Shown one piece after another: positions 51,640-59,800 of a stretch of DNA of 64,000 nt. Numbering within the stretch: the first letter of the stretch is position 1; each line of letters begins with the position of its first letter. The position numbers and the translations under genes were made by a program. The DNA comes from CAJLIR01 sp964408085 (GTDB lineage: Bacteria > Bacillota_I > Bacilli_A > RF39 > UBA660): positions 1 through 64,000 of the forward strand of contig CAYOYB010000009.1 of the NCBI GenBank assembly GCA_964408085.1, written 5' to 3'. A model generated the notes under the pieces. The model was not told where the DNA came from and searched no databases. It was given only the letters and a program-made list of their open reading frames with translations.

Positions 51640-52338
51640 TTACATTTTTATATTATTTCCATTATTTAATATTTGTTCAACATCTATTGGGCTAAAATTA
51701 AAATTACTTCCACAGTTAATACCATATTTTTTTGCATCTAACAGCATATTTCTTAAAATTGCTTTATATTTACTACTAACATCTAAACCACTAACAATAG
51801 CATCAATTTTAGCATAATTTTGATTTATTTCTTCTGATGATTTAAACTCGCTTCCATCTTCTATTAATACATCACTTAATTTTGAATCAATAATAGAAGA
51901 TAAATCATCTGATATGAAATAATATTTATTATTGATATTTTTGTAATAGTCATTTTGTAATTTGCTACCATTAGCCAATTCTTCAAATAATTTTTTATCT
52001 AAAACAATCTCGATATCTCCTTTTAATCCATTTGAATCGTATTGTAAAGTTTCGGTAACAGTGTTTGTGTCAAACATTCCAAGATTGCCATATCCTAATC
52101 CTTGTATTATTAAATAAGCTATTCTTTGTTTATTTTCATCTTCTAATTTTAAATATGGTGTTGCGAGTGAAATTGCAGAATTTCTAAGCGCCTCAATTTC
52201 ACCTCTCATACTAGCAATTTTACTATCATAATTTTGTCTTTTTAATTCAGCTTTTAAAATAGTCAAGCTAACTTTTTTTTCTTCGTTTGATAAACTTGTA
52301 TCATTTTGAATTTCATATATTTCATTTTGTATATTCAT
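51640..52338 (-). CDS. Unknown 232-residue protein, coiled-coil N-terminus
   Basis: I do not recognise this soluble protein. The first 60 residues form a charged helix (NEEKKVSLTILKAELKRQNYDSKIASMRGEIEALRNSAISLA). The rest mixes strands and helices with many Asn, Asp and Ser. It has no cysteine cluster except one Cys in GINCGSNFN. No signal peptide or membrane helix is seen. It has a modest ribosome site. It stands alone, with a terminator after it and a 322-base gap before it. Confidence 0.6.
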   Translation of the reverse strand: MNIQNEIYEIQNDTSLSNEEKKVSLTILKAELKRQNYDSKIASMRGEIEALRNSAISLATPYLKLEDENKQRIAYLIIQGLGYGNLGMFDTNTVTETLQYDSNGLKGDIEIVLDKKLFEELANGSKLQNDYYKNINNKYYFISDDLSSIIDSKLSDVLIEDGSEFKSSEEINQNYAKIDAIVSGLDVSSKYKAILRNMLLDAKKYGINCGSNFNFSPIDVEQILNNGNNIKM

Positions 52339-52660
52339 ATCTAACCAAAATCCTCTCTAATAGTTTATTTCTAATTTTTATAATTTTCAAATCAGTTTTT
52401 TATAATTTCATTATAATATTTTTCTTTGAAAAAAGCAACTAAATATCAATAATATTAGCAATCGCATAAAAATTTTTCGTAAAACCAAAATCTATTTAAA
52501 ATAGGGAGTTCAAAACAATTCAGAAATTATGAGCTGTAAATATATTAAATAATTTAACGAACCTACACTTACATGTAAATGTTAGCAAGCCCTTTATTTA
52601 ACTGTATTAATTTCATAACAATAGTTTAAGCACACTATTTTTTGTGTGATTGTCATAAGA
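52339..52660. other. Gene-free interval, no clear function
   Basis: About 320 bases of AT-rich sequence with no credible frame. It holds a ten-base palindrome TTACATGTAA (about 52570), and a weak hairpin GCACAC/GTGTG near 52630-52650 that may end the DUF212 transcript. I see no promoter good enough to call. Confidence 0.5.
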
Positions 52661-53104
52661 CTAAAAAATAAAATATATAAGTGTAAGGGAACAGAAAATA
52701 GACCAAATAATTCCCATTAGAACTTCTAAAGGTTTATGTCCTAATTGTTCTTTTAAATGTTTAATTCCTATTTTAGTATTTCTAAAAAATATTTCATCAA
52801 CAATTTTATTGATAGCAATAGCTTGTTTACCACTTTCCATTCTAAGACCCATAGCGTCATATCCAACTACACAAGAAAAAACTAAAGATATCGCAAATAA
52901 AGGACTGGTAAAGCCTTGTAAAACACCAATTGTAACCGTAAGGGAAAAGGTAAATGAAGTATGAGTACTTGGCATACCACCATTTCCATTAAATAATCTC
53001 TCCCAATTTAATTTTTTATACTTAATAGATTCACCAATAAATTTAATTATTTGAGCACTTAATGCTGAAACAAATGGCACAATTAAATAGATATAATCCT
53101 TCAT
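52661..53104 (-). CDS. DUF212/YuiD divergent PAP2-type membrane protein
   Basis: The 147-residue protein has four or five membrane helices and the DUF212 pattern. It shows NGNGGMPSTHTSFTFSLTVTIGVLQGFTSPLFAIS, VGYDAMGLRMESGKQAIAIN and the end LKEQLGHKPLEVLMGI. The SxHT and DxxGLR stretches look like a divergent PAP2 phosphatase core. The substrate is unknown, possibly a lipid phosphate. It is the last gene of the era-yqzL-DUF1653-recO group. Confidence 0.9.
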   Translation of the reverse strand: MKDYIYLIVPFVSALSAQIIKFIGESIKYKKLNWERLFNGNGGMPSTHTSFTFSLTVTIGVLQGFTSPLFAISLVFSCVVGYDAMGLRMESGKQAIAINKIVDEIFFRNTKIGIKHLKEQLGHKPLEVLMGIIWSIFCSLTLIYFIF

Positions 53105-53181
53105 ATTTCACCTACTTTATATTATTATAATCGAAAAAAAATAACTTATCTAGTGCAAACATATTAAAAGTAGATAAATTA

Positions 53182-53919
53182 TTAGATTTTATTTAATTCA
53201 TTAAGAAATTTTTTTGATTTTAAATAAAGTCCTGTATAACGATCATAATATTCCTCTAAAAAAACATTTATTTCTGATTTTATTTTTAATGATATATCTA
53301 AATTAGTAATTTTAGCTATATCAACATAGTAAAGCATTCTAATTAATTTAATTGTTTTTTTGTCAACCATCTTTTCATTTCGTTTACAATTATTGCAAAC
53401 AAACCCACCTCTTGAACTTGACAAGGTTGCGATAGAAGTTTTATTTCCACAAACACTACAACCATCTAATACAGGCATAACACCTAAATATTCCAAATAT
53501 TTAAGTTCTAAAATGTTCGTAATAACTAATGGGTCAAATCCCTCATTAATTTTTAAAATTGCTGATAACATTAAATCATAAATATCACTACTATAATTAT
53601 GTTTCATAACTTGTTCTGCTAACTCTAAAATAAAATAGACATAACTTATTGATTTAAGTGATAAATCAGTTTTTATATTTTTTAAATTATCAATTATATC
53701 AACACTAATAAGTGTAGACAATTTGTCTTCTTTATATTTAATATTAAAATATCCGTATGTTAGTTTTGTGCTAACACTCCTAAGAGGACTTTTTAGAGAT
53801 TTACAACCTTTTGACAATATCCCAATAATGCCATATTCTTTTGTAATTACATTAAGAATTTTACTTGATTCGCTATATGATGTTTCACTTAAAACAATTC
53901 CTTCAACTTGCGTTAACAT
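53182..53919 (-). CDS. recO: DNA repair protein RecO
   Basis: RecO loads RecA with RecR and RecF. The 245-residue protein has an OB-fold start (TQVEGIVLSETSYSESSKILNVITKEYGIIGILSKGCKSLKSPL). A helical middle includes FILELAEQV, and the zinc-binding cluster is CSVCGNKTS...GGFVCNNCKRN (C-x2-C and C-x2-C). Length is normal. The GGTGAG site places ATG 53919, just inside the end of the DUF1653 gene. It follows era, yqzL and DUF1653 on the same strand, the order seen in Bacilli. Confidence 0.93.
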   Translation of the reverse strand: MLTQVEGIVLSETSYSESSKILNVITKEYGIIGILSKGCKSLKSPLRSVSTKLTYGYFNIKYKEDKLSTLISVDIIDNLKNIKTDLSLKSISYVYFILELAEQVMKHNYSSDIYDLMLSAILKINEGFDPLVITNILELKYLEYLGVMPVLDGCSVCGNKTSIATLSSSRGGFVCNNCKRNEKMVDKKTIKLIRMLYYVDIAKITNLDISLKIKSEINVFLEEYYDRYTGLYLKSKKFLNELNKI

Positions 53920-54136
53920 CATCACTCACCAATTCAAAGCGATATTTTTGCTTAATATCTTGATATTTTTCTTTATCAACTAATGATGTAAACATTTCAA
54001 TAGGACGAGCCCAAAAATCATTTCCATGTGTATAAATAACTAATAATTCTTCTGTTTCTGAATGACGAGCTAAACAAATTACTTTGTGCAATGTCCCTTT
54101 AAAATGTCTATAAGTTTTACCAACTATAACTTCCAT
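53903..54136 (-). CDS. DUF1653 small beta protein
   Basis: The 77-residue protein fits the DUF1653 family. It starts VGKTYRHFKGTLHKVICLARHSETEELLVIYTHGNDFWARPIEMFTSLVD, then KYRFELV, a small SH3-like beta fold. The role is unknown. It overlaps the recO start by 17 bases. In other Bacilli yqzL is followed directly by recO; here this gene is inserted between them. Confidence 0.88.
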   Translation of the reverse strand: MEVIVGKTYRHFKGTLHKVICLARHSETEELLVIYTHGNDFWARPIEMFTSLVDKEKYQDIKQKYRFELVSDDVNAS

Positions 54137-54146
54137 TAATTAACCA

Positions 54147-54233
54147 CTACTTCCTTTTTTCTTGTTTGTATTTGATATAATATTCAATTTTTCCTGTATG
54201 TTTAAATAAATTCCATAATAATTCTTTATTCAT
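54147..54233 (-). CDS. yqzL: YqzL family peptide
   Basis: A 28-residue peptide with GGTGATTG before its ATG. It reads MNKELLWNLFKHTGKIEYYIKY and ends KQEKRK. The pattern W-x2-F-x2-TG-x3-Y matches YqzL, a small protein encoded between era and recO in Bacillus. It occupies exactly that position here, 10 bases upstream of DUF1653. Because it is so short it is easily missed. Confidence 0.8.
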   Translation of the reverse strand: MNKELLWNLFKHTGKIEYYIKYKQEKRK

Positions 54234-54297
54234 AATCAATCACCTTTCATATATATAGTGATTAATTTTTTCTAGATTTATTCAAAATATTTTAAAT

Positions 54298-55185
54298 TTA
54301 TAATTCAAAATCGTTATAACCAAATTCAGCTAAATATTTTTCTTTATCGCGCCATTTTTTTATAGTTTTAACATATATATCTAAATATACTTTTTTCCCA
54401 ACAAATTGTTCAATGTCTTTTCGAGCTTTAATGCCAATATCTTTAATTTTATTTCCATTATGACCAATAATGATTTTCTTTAAAGAATCTCTATCAACAA
54501 TAACACATGCATTAATAATAAAAGTATCCTTTTTATTTTCTATTTTTTCAATAATACAAGTTAAAGAATGTGGTACCTCATCATCAGTTACATTAAATAT
54601 TTTCTCTCTAATTAATTCCGATATAATAAATTCTTTTGATTTGTTTGTAACTTGATTATCAGCAAAGTATTTTATATTATCTGTTAAATGACTTTTAATA
54701 ACTTTTATCAAAGTATCAATATTCTTATTTTTTAAAGCCGAAACTGGAACAATTTCACAAAAATTGTATAATTCTTTATACTCAGCTATTTTCAAAAATA
54801 TTTGCTCTTTACTCATTTTATCAATTTTATTTAAAATTAGAATAACTGGTTTATTTAAATCATTAAACTTTTCAATAATATATTTATCGCCACCACCTAA
54901 AGAAGAACTTGCATCGGCTAAAAATAATATAACATCAACATCATCAATACTATAATAAGCTTGTTTATTTAAATACTTACCTAATTTATGGTTAGGCTTA
55001 TGAATACCTGGTGTATCAACAAAAACAATTTGTGTTTCTGAATCATTATATATTCCTTGAATAATATTTCTAGTCGTTTGTGGTTTATTAGATGTTATAG
55101 CAATTTTTTTACCAATAATTTGATTCATAAGAGTTGATTTCCCAACATTAGGTCTACCTATTAAACCTACAAAACCAGATTTCAT
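54298..55185 (-). CDS. era: GTPase Era
   Basis: Era is an essential GTPase that binds the 16S rRNA 3' end during 30S assembly. The 295-residue protein shows GLIGRPNVGKSTLMNQIIGKK (G1), the switch KPQTTRN, DTPGIHKP (G3) and LNKIDKM (G4), and a C-terminal KH domain with IIGHNGNKIKDIGIKARKDIEQFV. Length is normal. The GGTGATTTAAT ribosome site lies inside the preceding 16-codon reading frame, which overlaps the start. Confidence 0.97.
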   Translation of the reverse strand: MKSGFVGLIGRPNVGKSTLMNQIIGKKIAITSNKPQTTRNIIQGIYNDSETQIVFVDTPGIHKPNHKLGKYLNKQAYYSIDDVDVILFLADASSSLGGGDKYIIEKFNDLNKPVILILNKIDKMSKEQIFLKIAEYKELYNFCEIVPVSALKNKNIDTLIKVIKSHLTDNIKYFADNQVTNKSKEFIISELIREKIFNVTDDEVPHSLTCIIEKIENKKDTFIINACVIVDRDSLKKIIIGHNGNKIKDIGIKARKDIEQFVGKKVYLDIYVKTIKKWRDKEKYLAEFGYNDFEL

Positions 55186-55232
55186 ATTAAATCACCATCA
55201 TTTTCTAATAAACTGAATAGTTGTTCATCCAT
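55182..55232 (-). CDS. 16-codon reading frame overlapping the era start
   Basis: A short frame starts at ATG 55232 after GAGGAATAATT and encodes MDEQLFSLLENDGDLI. Its TGA overlaps the era ATG in ATGA. It could be a leader peptide coupled to era, or the remnant of a lost neighbour (cdd in Bacillus). It has no known family. A chance frame is possible, since it is so short. Confidence 0.4.
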   Translation of the reverse strand: MDEQLFSLLENDGDLI

Positions 55233-55532
55233 AATTATTCCTCAATTCTAATATCTATAATTATATTTTAACATATTTAATAACTTTTAGTATACATAAA
55301 ATAAATAATTATAGTATTAAAATAAGTTTATTATTAACACTAAAAAAACTTTAAAAAATTAAATTTAAAGTTTTTCCTATTTTCTTTATTACTAAAGAGG
55401 AATTGTTAATATAAATATATATAGCTATAAAGTAGTAATTTGGATTCACACTAATTTTTTTTATTTTTAATTTTATTTATATTAACTTAACCTATAATAT
55501 ATATTAAATACATATTACCTTAAATTATTAAA
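55233..55532. other. Intergenic interval with one terminator
   Basis: About 300 AT-rich bases. They hold the upstream region of the era cluster and the terminator at 55342-55375. A GAGGAATTG stretch near 55400 has no reading frame after it. I see nothing else. Confidence 0.5.
55342..55375 (-). terminator. Terminator downstream of the pilin/lipoprotein group
   Basis: AAAAACTTTAAA pairs with TTTAAAGTTTTT around a short loop and is followed by TTTT on the minus strand, about 160 bases past the lipoprotein stop. Confidence 0.75.
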
Positions 55533-55967
55533 TTATCTAATTATTTTGTATTCGATATTTGTTGCTTTTCTTAAGTCTTTATCTATCGAATTCTCAGCTG
55601 TTCTTGTTTGTTTACCTTTTAACTTTTCTCCAAAGTAGACACTCATTTCAATAGTTTTTTCATTACCTTGTTCGTCAGTGTATGTTATATATGCCATTAC
55701 TGTTGACAAGCTTATTTCTTCTTCACTATTATTTGTTACTTGACTTACTATTTTTGACATATTTCCATCATATGTTATTGAAGTATTAGTAAACGATAAA
55801 GTTTCTACATTTTGGTCTTTTACCATATTTTCATTTGTTATATTTACTGGATTTTCTACACTGGGTTCATTTGTATTTGTTTTATTATCTTTTTCTTCTT
55901 TTTTATTACATCCACATCCTGTTAGTAATGTTACTAATAAGATGGATGTTATTATTACTTTTTTCAT
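55533..55967 (-). CDS. Lipoprotein with a small beta-sandwich-like domain
   Basis: The 144-residue lipoprotein has a signal sequence and lipobox (LLTGCGC, Cys about 18). A 25-residue Asn/Thr/Glu linker precedes a domain of about 95 residues that is rich in strands: VETLSFTNTSITYDGNMSKIVSQVTNNSEEEISLSTVMAYITYTDEQGN. The pattern recalls FxLYD-type beta sandwiches, which are common lipoprotein outer domains in Firmicutes. It follows the pilin-like gene by 28 bases and is probably co-transcribed with it. The function is unknown. Confidence 0.75.
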   Translation of the reverse strand: MKKVIITSILLVTLLTGCGCNKKEEKDNKTNTNEPSVENPVNITNENMVKDQNVETLSFTNTSITYDGNMSKIVSQVTNNSEEEISLSTVMAYITYTDEQGNEKTIEMSVYFGEKLKGKQTRTAENSIDKDLRKATNIEYKIIR

Positions 55968-55995
55968 TTTTTATTCCTTTCTATATTTTTTATGG

Positions 55996-58653
55996 TTACG
56001 CAATTTTTGATTTTTCTACTGTTATAACTGGGCGAAGTCCAACATTTCCATGAGATACAATATGATCACCAATTACTCCAATATCAAACATAAGCTTTGC
56101 ATATATAGAATTACTACTAGATGATGTTCCTAACCAATATGCACCACCACTTGTCGAATTATTTAAACAACCAGCACTTTGACATGAACCACCAGTTCTA
56201 TCAAATAACCAACCATATTGACTAGGTTGTTGTTCAACAATATTACTTATTTCCAATTGATTTAATAATCTTGGAGTTAAATTACTATCCCATTCTATGG
56301 TATCATTTTCAAGTCGTTTTTTTAAAGATAATGGTCCTTTATTATTATTTCCATCTGTTCCCCAATCCATTTCAGTACCACCTGCTGCTATATAGTCGAC
56401 CTTCGATACCCATGGCCAACCTGCTGTTGTATTATGGTCTAATATCATTGTATAGGTAGAGTCTGTTTCAGCATATGCATACCATTTCATACATCCTGTT
56501 TTTGTTCCTGTAGCACTATTCACATTACTTGCATTACAACCTTTATTTAAATTGGTTGGATCTAAATATACTATTTTTTTAACCCCAGTGTAGCCTGTTA
56601 CTCCACTTGGTGGATTTTCACTTGTTGGTGTAACTAATAAATTATATTCTCGATAGTACCAATAATCTATATTGGGATTCTGTTGCAATCCATTTCCTGC
56701 ATTATCTATTGCAAAAGTATATATAGTCCATGGACCATTTCCATCTAACACAACATCAAACGTATTTTTTGATGCATAATCTATACTCTTATTATCTACC
56801 TTATTTGCATAATATAAAGCACCAGCATTATATACATGAACATGCATATACATCAAATTATCATCATCTACAGTTACTCTTACTGTTTGTGGTAAATGGT
56901 ATGTTCCACCTTCAATACTATATGTTACTTTTGGTGGAGTTTTATCTATTGCAATAACATTAGTTTCTGAAAGTGGTCCAATATTTCCAGCTTTATCTAT
57001 TGCCCTAAACCATATTCCTGTTCTATTATCTGTATCATATGTTATTGTAGTTGTGTTTTTATCTATATTTTGAAAATGTGCTCCATCATATGTAACTTGA
57101 TAATAATCTATTTCGCCTATTTCATCTGTTACTGATAATGTTGCAATTATATTTTGGTTCGTCCAAGTATCATATACATAAGGATTTCCATCTGCTGTTT
57201 TATATGTAACATTTAAAATTGGAGCTATTCTATCTATTTCTGTAATTGTTAGTGAACCTCCATCTTTATAGTTTATTCCATCTGTTACTTTATAATAGAT
57301 ACTTCCATTTTCTTCTATTGTTAATGTTGGATTACTTTCTACTTTATACCATGTATTAGCTATTAATGTTCCATTTGTATTTATTGTTTCTCCATCACAA
57401 GTAAAACTTGCATCTTCGACATCTCTACAAGTTACAGCTTCTACATTTGTTGTTACATCAATACTTGGTCTTATTAAGTACGTTCCAGTTCCTGTGAATG
57501 TAATAGTTGCTGTCTTTGATTGACTCCATCCTCCTGGATTTACTTCAGCTTCTGGTTGTGTTAATTCTCCAGCTGACATTGTTATAGTATGACTTTCTTT
57601 TGTATTTAAATCATTTTGTCCATTATTTATGAATGTTCCATTTATAACTCTTACCTTTATTTGATGCTCTCCACTAGATACATCAGTAAAAGTATGCTCA
57701 TTACTTTCTTGTGGTTCACTTGGTAACCATTCTCCATTATCTATACTAAATTGATATCTTACAATATTTGATTCACTATCTGTTCCACTTGCTGTTACTG
57801 TGATACTATTTGTTGTTGCTGATCTTTGTGTTACACTTGCAACTGTAGGTGCTGTTCTATCTATTTCTGTTATTGTTAATGAGCCACCATCTTTATAATT
57901 TGTCCCATCTGTTACTTTATAATAGATACTTCCATTTTCTTCTATTGTTAATGTTGGATTACTTTCTACTTTATACCATCTATTAGCTATCAATGTTCCA
58001 TATGTATTTATTACTTCTCCATCACAATTAAAACTTGCATCTTCTACATCTCTACATGTTATAGCTGATACATTTGTTTTAACATTTACTGTTGGCATTA
58101 CTAAATATGTTCCATCTCCTGTATAATTAACAGTTACTGTTTTACTCTGACTATATCCACTTGGACTTGGTGTTGCTGTTGGTGTAATTAAAATGACAGG
58201 TGGTGTTGGTATTTCACTTGCATCTACATCTCCACAACTTACTTCTTTATCATAATTACATCTAAAATCATTTATTATTAAATCTTCTGCTTTTATTGTT
58301 TTTCCATTATTACTTATTGTTATTTTTCCACTTGTTGGTTTTGTTCCCTTAAATGAAAGTTTATCTAAATTTGTTGTATTATAATTTTCTAGATTATTTT
58401 CTAATAGACAACCATAACTACTACAATTAAATACTAAATCCTCTTTTGGTAATGAACCATTATTTTCTAACATAAAATTTGTTGCATAAGTTTCTGCTGC
58501 TTTTACTATTCCATATGTTGAATCTTTTGCTGCATTTAGTCTTGCTTTATTCAATATTTTTAATATTTGTGGTACAGCTATTAAGGCTATTATAGCTAAT
58601 ATTACTATTACAGCTAGTAATTCTATTAATGTGAATCCCTTTTTATTTTTCAT
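55996..58653 (-). CDS. Type IV pilin-like adhesin, 885 residues, internal duplication
   Basis: The protein starts as a class I prepilin: MKNKKG, then FTLIELLAVIVILAIIALIAV, cleavable after Gly6 with Glu5 of the mature form. A pilin-like head with paired Cys ends about 150, then a Pro/Thr linker. Two near-identical blocks follow (about 165-268 and 370-475) that share SQSKT, CRDVEDASF, CDGE and YYKVTDG stretches, each followed by an Ig-like domain. Residues 480-680 hold further Ig-like repeats. The C-terminal 190 residues end GLRPVITV and carry YWLGTSSSSNS, resembling C-type-lectin-like or DUF6273 surface domains. So it is a large minor pilin or pilus-tip adhesin. No assembly genes lie in the window. 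The lipoprotein at 46351 shares its head. Confidence 0.85.
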   Translation of the reverse strand: MKNKKGFTLIELLAVIVILAIIALIAVPQILKILNKARLNAAKDSTYGIVKAAETYATNFMLENNGSLPKEDLVFNCSSYGCLLENNLENYNTTNLDKLSFKGTKPTSGKITISNNGKTIKAEDLIINDFRCNYDKEVSCGDVDASEIPTPPVILITPTATPSPSGYSQSKTVTVNYTGDGTYLVMPTVNVKTNVSAITCRDVEDASFNCDGEVINTYGTLIANRWYKVESNPTLTIEENGSIYYKVTDGTNYKDGGSLTITEIDRTAPTVASVTQRSATTNSITVTASGTDSESNIVRYQFSIDNGEWLPSEPQESNEHTFTDVSSGEHQIKVRVINGTFINNGQNDLNTKESHTITMSAGELTQPEAEVNPGGWSQSKTATITFTGTGTYLIRPSIDVTTNVEAVTCRDVEDASFTCDGETINTNGTLIANTWYKVESNPTLTIEENGSIYYKVTDGINYKDGGSLTITEIDRIAPILNVTYKTADGNPYVYDTWTNQNIIATLSVTDEIGEIDYYQVTYDGAHFQNIDKNTTTITYDTDNRTGIWFRAIDKAGNIGPLSETNVIAIDKTPPKVTYSIEGGTYHLPQTVRVTVDDDNLMYMHVHVYNAGALYYANKVDNKSIDYASKNTFDVVLDGNGPWTIYTFAIDNAGNGLQQNPNIDYWYYREYNLLVTPTSENPPSGVTGYTGVKKIVYLDPTNLNKGCNASNVNSATGTKTGCMKWYAYAETDSTYTMILDHNTTAGWPWVSKVDYIAAGGTEMDWGTDGNNNKGPLSLKKRLENDTIEWDSNLTPRLLNQLEISNIVEQQPSQYGWLFDRTGGSCQSAGCLNNSTSGGAYWLGTSSSSNSIYAKLMFDIGVIGDHIVSHGNVGLRPVITVEKSKIA
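57232..57545 (-). repeat. Internal repeat copy of the pilin-adhesin gene (second)
   Basis: This block codes for residues about 370-475 and matches the block at 57855-58165 at both protein and DNA level, with only scattered differences over about 300 bases. Confidence 0.85.
57855..58165 (-). repeat. Internal repeat copy of the pilin-adhesin gene (first)
   Basis: The first copy of the duplicated block (residues about 165-268). Its close DNA match to the second copy suggests recent duplication and possible strain-to-strain change in copy number by recombination. Confidence 0.85.
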
Positions 58654-58814
58654 TATTTTTACTACTCCTTTTGCTACTTTATATAATCAATTATAACATT
58701 ATAATTCTTCGTTTTCAATAATACCTACTTATCTTTTTTATTATTGACATTATCTTTATATTTATTATAATCATTTATAATTTGTTTTGAAGAATTTTAA
58801 TGTTTTAATTTAGG

Positions 58815-58852
58815 TCAAAAAAAAGAATCTTTATATTTTCAAAGATTCTTTA
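58815..58852 (-). terminator. Terminator of rpsB-tsf
   Basis: AAAGAATCTTT pairs with AAAGATTCTTT across a nine-base loop and is followed by TTTTTTTT on the minus strand. Confidence 0.9.
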
Positions 58853-58862
58853 ATTTATTAAA

Positions 58863-59741
58863 TTAAATACTATTAATTTGTTTTGCTACTTCATCAGCAA
58901 AATTTTCTTCTTTTTTATCGATACCTTCTCCAACTTCATAACGAGTCATTGAAGTAATTGTACCACCATTGTTTGCAACAAATTTAGCAACACTTTCTTT
59001 ATTTTCAGATTTAATGAAAATTTGATTTTCTAAAGCAACATCTTCATAATATTTGTTGATTTTTCCAACTAATATACTCTCGATACGATCAGCTGGTTTT
59101 CCTTCGTTGATTAATTGTTCTCTAATTACTTCTTTTTCTTTATCTAAAACATCAGTTGGTACTTCACTACTTTTTAAGTATAAAGGACGCATTGCAGCTG
59201 CATGCATTGCTACATCTTTAGCAACTTCTTCAGTTGTATTTTCTGTTACAATTAAAGTAGCAATTTTTCCACCCATATGAATATATGAACCAAATTGTTC
59301 ATTATCTTTTTTAGTTACTTTTTTAAATCTTCTTAAACTTAATTTTTCTCCTATTTTAGCAGTCTTATTAACAATTAATGATTCAATTGTTTCACCATTA
59401 GTATTAAGGGCTAAAGCCTCTTCTACAGTACTAGCATTACTATCTATAATTGCTTTTAAAATTTCCTCAACCATAGCTAGAAATTCTTCATTTTTGGCTA
59501 CAAAGTCTGTTTCAGAGTTTACTTCAACGATAACTGCTTCATTACCTCTAACTAAAATAGAAGCGATACCCTCAGCTGCAATACGATCAGCTTTTTTAGC
59601 AGCTTTAGAAATTCCTTTTTCTCTTAGCCAATTAACAGCTTCATCAATATTACCATCAGTTGCATCTAATGCTTTTTTACAATCAAGCATTCCTGCTCCA
59701 GTCATTTCTCTTAAATCTTTTACTAAACTTGGACTTACCAT
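58863..59741 (-). CDS. tsf: Elongation factor Ts
   Basis: EF-Ts recharges EF-Tu with GTP. The 292-residue protein shows the N-terminal UBA-like domain (PSLVKDLREMTGAGMLDCKKALDATDGNIDEAVNWLREKG) and the core TDFVAKNEEF with HVAMHAAAM-like AMHAAAMRPLY. Length is normal. ATG 59741 follows GAAGGGAAGATAA; the in-frame start at 59789 has no site. It lies 59 bases after rpsB, the usual order, and ends in a good terminator. Confidence 0.97.
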   Translation of the reverse strand: MVSPSLVKDLREMTGAGMLDCKKALDATDGNIDEAVNWLREKGISKAAKKADRIAAEGIASILVRGNEAVIVEVNSETDFVAKNEEFLAMVEEILKAIIDSNASTVEEALALNTNGETIESLIVNKTAKIGEKLSLRRFKKVTKKDNEQFGSYIHMGGKIATLIVTENTTEEVAKDVAMHAAAMRPLYLKSSEVPTDVLDKEKEVIREQLINEGKPADRIESILVGKINKYYEDVALENQIFIKSENKESVAKFVANNGGTITSMTRYEVGEGIDKKEENFADEVAKQINSI

Positions 59742-59800
59742 TTTTATCTTCCCTTCTTTTAAAATTAAAGATGATTTATTTAAAATCACCTTAATATCTA

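Noticed and set aside
52339..52660. Possible small gene or RNA in the 322-base gap
   Set aside because: No ribosome site with a frame, no clear promoter and only weak hairpins.
56271..56957. Plus-strand frames inside the pilin-adhesin
   Set aside because: Shadows of the conserved Ig-like and lectin-like parts; no ribosome sites.
55996..58653. Pilin-adhesin as part of a diversity-generating retroelement
   Set aside because: The lectin-like end invited this idea, but no reverse transcriptase or template repeat was found in the window.
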